A DNA stretch of 5,734 nt from Treponema sp. (GTDB lineage: Bacteria; Spirochaetota; Spirochaetia; Treponematales; Breznakiellaceae). The position numbers were made by a program, and so were the translations under genes. Where the stretch lies: NCBI GenBank assembly GCA_031275035.1, contig JAISPH010000157.1:1-5734 (forward strand), given 5' to 3'. This document shows, piece after piece, positions 5,168 through 5,734 of this stretch. How positions within the stretch are numbered: the stretch's first letter is position 1; each line of letters begins with the position of its first letter. The notes under the pieces are model-generated. The model did no database searches and had not been told where the DNA came from. It saw only the letters and a list, made by a program, of their open reading frames with translations.

Positions 5168-5665
5168 ATGAAGGTATTTCGTGAGTCTTTAAAGGTCCGT
5201 TCCACCGGGATGCGTCCGACATTTTGTATGATTACGGATCAGGTAAAGGAAATACTCGGCCGTTCGGGCGTAAAAAACGGAATCTGCGTGGTCTATTCCC
5301 ACCATACCACCTGTTCGGTCATGACCCAGGAATGTTCCTTTGACGAAGCCTATACGGGGCTGGAGTATCTTCAACAGGATCTGACGGATGTTTTTGAAAA
5401 GATTATTCCCACCTGCCGCAAGGAAGGCCAATATATGCATCCCGGTCCCAGGGCCGCCGAATTTGGCGCCCGGCATAATGAAAGCAAACCCGAGTCCCTC
5501 AACACGGATGCCCATCTTCGTTCCGTATTCCTTGGCAGGAGTGAATCCATCGTTATCATCGACGGCGGCCTTGACCTGGGGGAATTCGGACATATTTACT
5601 TTGTGGATTTTGATCAGACCCGCCCGAGGGAACGGCAGGTACAGGTTCAGATTATTGGGGAGTAA
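5168..5665 (+). CDS. YjbQ/UPF0047 (TIGR00149) family protein, variant with extended central region
   Basis: The N-terminal YSHHTTCSVMTQE (43-55) is the family's HTT/S...NE-type motif. NTDAHLRSVFLGRS (112-125) corresponds to the family's xxHIKSSLLG block, and DGGLDLGEF (132-140) to the GxxxLGTWQ block, although the usual Trp-Gln is Phe-Gly here. Three histidines expected to form a metal or phosphate site are present: His46, His91 and His116. The gap between the last two is about 25 residues against about 11 in E. coli YjbQ, and the whole protein is 165 residues against about 138. It therefore belongs to a longer subfamily. The family is often labelled 'secondary thiamine-phosphate synthase' from weak side activity; its true role is open. 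Here it lies between an isomerase and a sugar kinase, so a step in sugar-phosphate metabolism is more likely. The start follows GGGGGAG closely; the next gene begins about 13 nt downstream. Confidence 0.85.
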   Translation: MKVFRESLKVRSTGMRPTFCMITDQVKEILGRSGVKNGICVVYSHHTTCSVMTQECSFDEAYTGLEYLQQDLTDVFEKIIPTCRKEGQYMHPGPRAAEFGARHNESKPESLNTDAHLRSVFLGRSESIVIIDGGLDLGEFGHIYFVDFDQTRPRERQVQVQIIGE

Positions 5666-5678
5666 GGGGCGGATTGTT

Positions 5679-5734
5679 TTGGAAAAAGACGGCATGTATG
5701 TAATTGGAATAGATGTAGGAACCTCGGGAACTAA
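5679..5734 (+). CDS. FGGY-family carbohydrate kinase, N-terminal fragment (cut by window end)
   Basis: Only the first 18 codons are present, but MYVIGIDVGTSGT is the classical opening of FGGY kinases (xylulo-, ribulo-, glycero-, erythritol-type), where Asp and the Gly-Thr-Ser turn bind ATP phosphate. The enzyme would phosphorylate a sugar, ketose or polyol in the cytoplasm and supply the phosphorylated substrate for the upstream isomerase. Two starts are possible. TTG at 5679 is 9 nt after AAGGGG (5664-5669) and adds five residues. ATG at 5694 matches the usual family start but has a weaker site (GGAAAAAG). I chose TTG on ribosome-site grounds. The gene continues in frame beyond 5734, so substrate-specific residues cannot be seen. 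Confidence 0.8.
   Translation, partial: MEKDGMYVIGIDVGTSGT

Noticed and set aside
4572..5222. Long minus-strand frames antisense to the TPI-like gene
   Set aside because: The plus strand carries intact TPI motifs, promoter and ribosome site. The reverse frames are composition shadows.
5189..5695. Minus-strand frame antisense to YjbQ
   Set aside because: The plus-strand YjbQ motifs are clear and operon spacing fits. The reverse frame has no recognised domain.
1..5734. CRISPR array, tRNA/rRNA genes, insertion sequences or prophage
   Set aside because: I saw no regularly spaced repeats, no tRNA cloverleaf or rRNA sequence, and no transposase, integrase or phage gene on either strand.

Overview
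The window looks like chromosomal DNA of a spirochaete, most likely a treponeme. The strongest evidence is a complete 286-residue FlaB periplasmic-flagellum core protein that closely matches, from memory, Treponema FlaB2-type flagellins. The balanced-to-high GC content and wide use of GGC/CGG-type codons fit gut treponemes (for example the termite-gut group) better than AT-rich oral ones. That narrower placement is inference.

Layout. Positions 14-445 (+) encode a small membrane-anchored protein with two tandem zinc-ribbon-like modules. Facing it is 497-910 (-), a single-domain retropepsin-like aspartic protease with an ALVDTGAG active-site motif. Divergent from the protease is 1003-2118 (+), an exported, probably lipid-anchored HExxH metallopeptidase of the DUF2265/PF10023 'putative aminopeptidase' family. 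Two tandem perfect palindromes (950-980) lie between these divergent genes. Positions 2119-2468 have no convincing gene but hold a clear sigma-28 promoter and a leader of about 255 nt with several predicted hairpins, leading to flaB (2469-3329). A strong rho-independent terminator (3405-3440) ends the flagellin unit.

The right-hand part is a carbohydrate-type locus. A DeoR-family repressor (3459-4235, -) diverges from a gene series on the + strand: a TIM-barrel triosephosphate-isomerase-like enzyme (4449-5159), a variant YjbQ/UPF0047 protein (5168-5665), and the start of an FGGY sugar kinase cut by the window end (5679 onward). The + strand series has a near-consensus sigma-70 promoter (TTGACA-N17-TATCAT) overlapped and flanked by AATGATCG repeats that could be the DeoR operator.

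How the genes may work together. The kinase would phosphorylate a short sugar, polyol or ketose, and the isomerase would interconvert the resulting ketose phosphates. YjbQ would do an unassigned step, and the DeoR protein would control the set in response to a phosphorylated intermediate. The substrate cannot be read from the sequence. This locus is the best candidate here for an undescribed pathway. The second is the long structured flaB leader, which has features expected of CsrA/FliW-type translational control.
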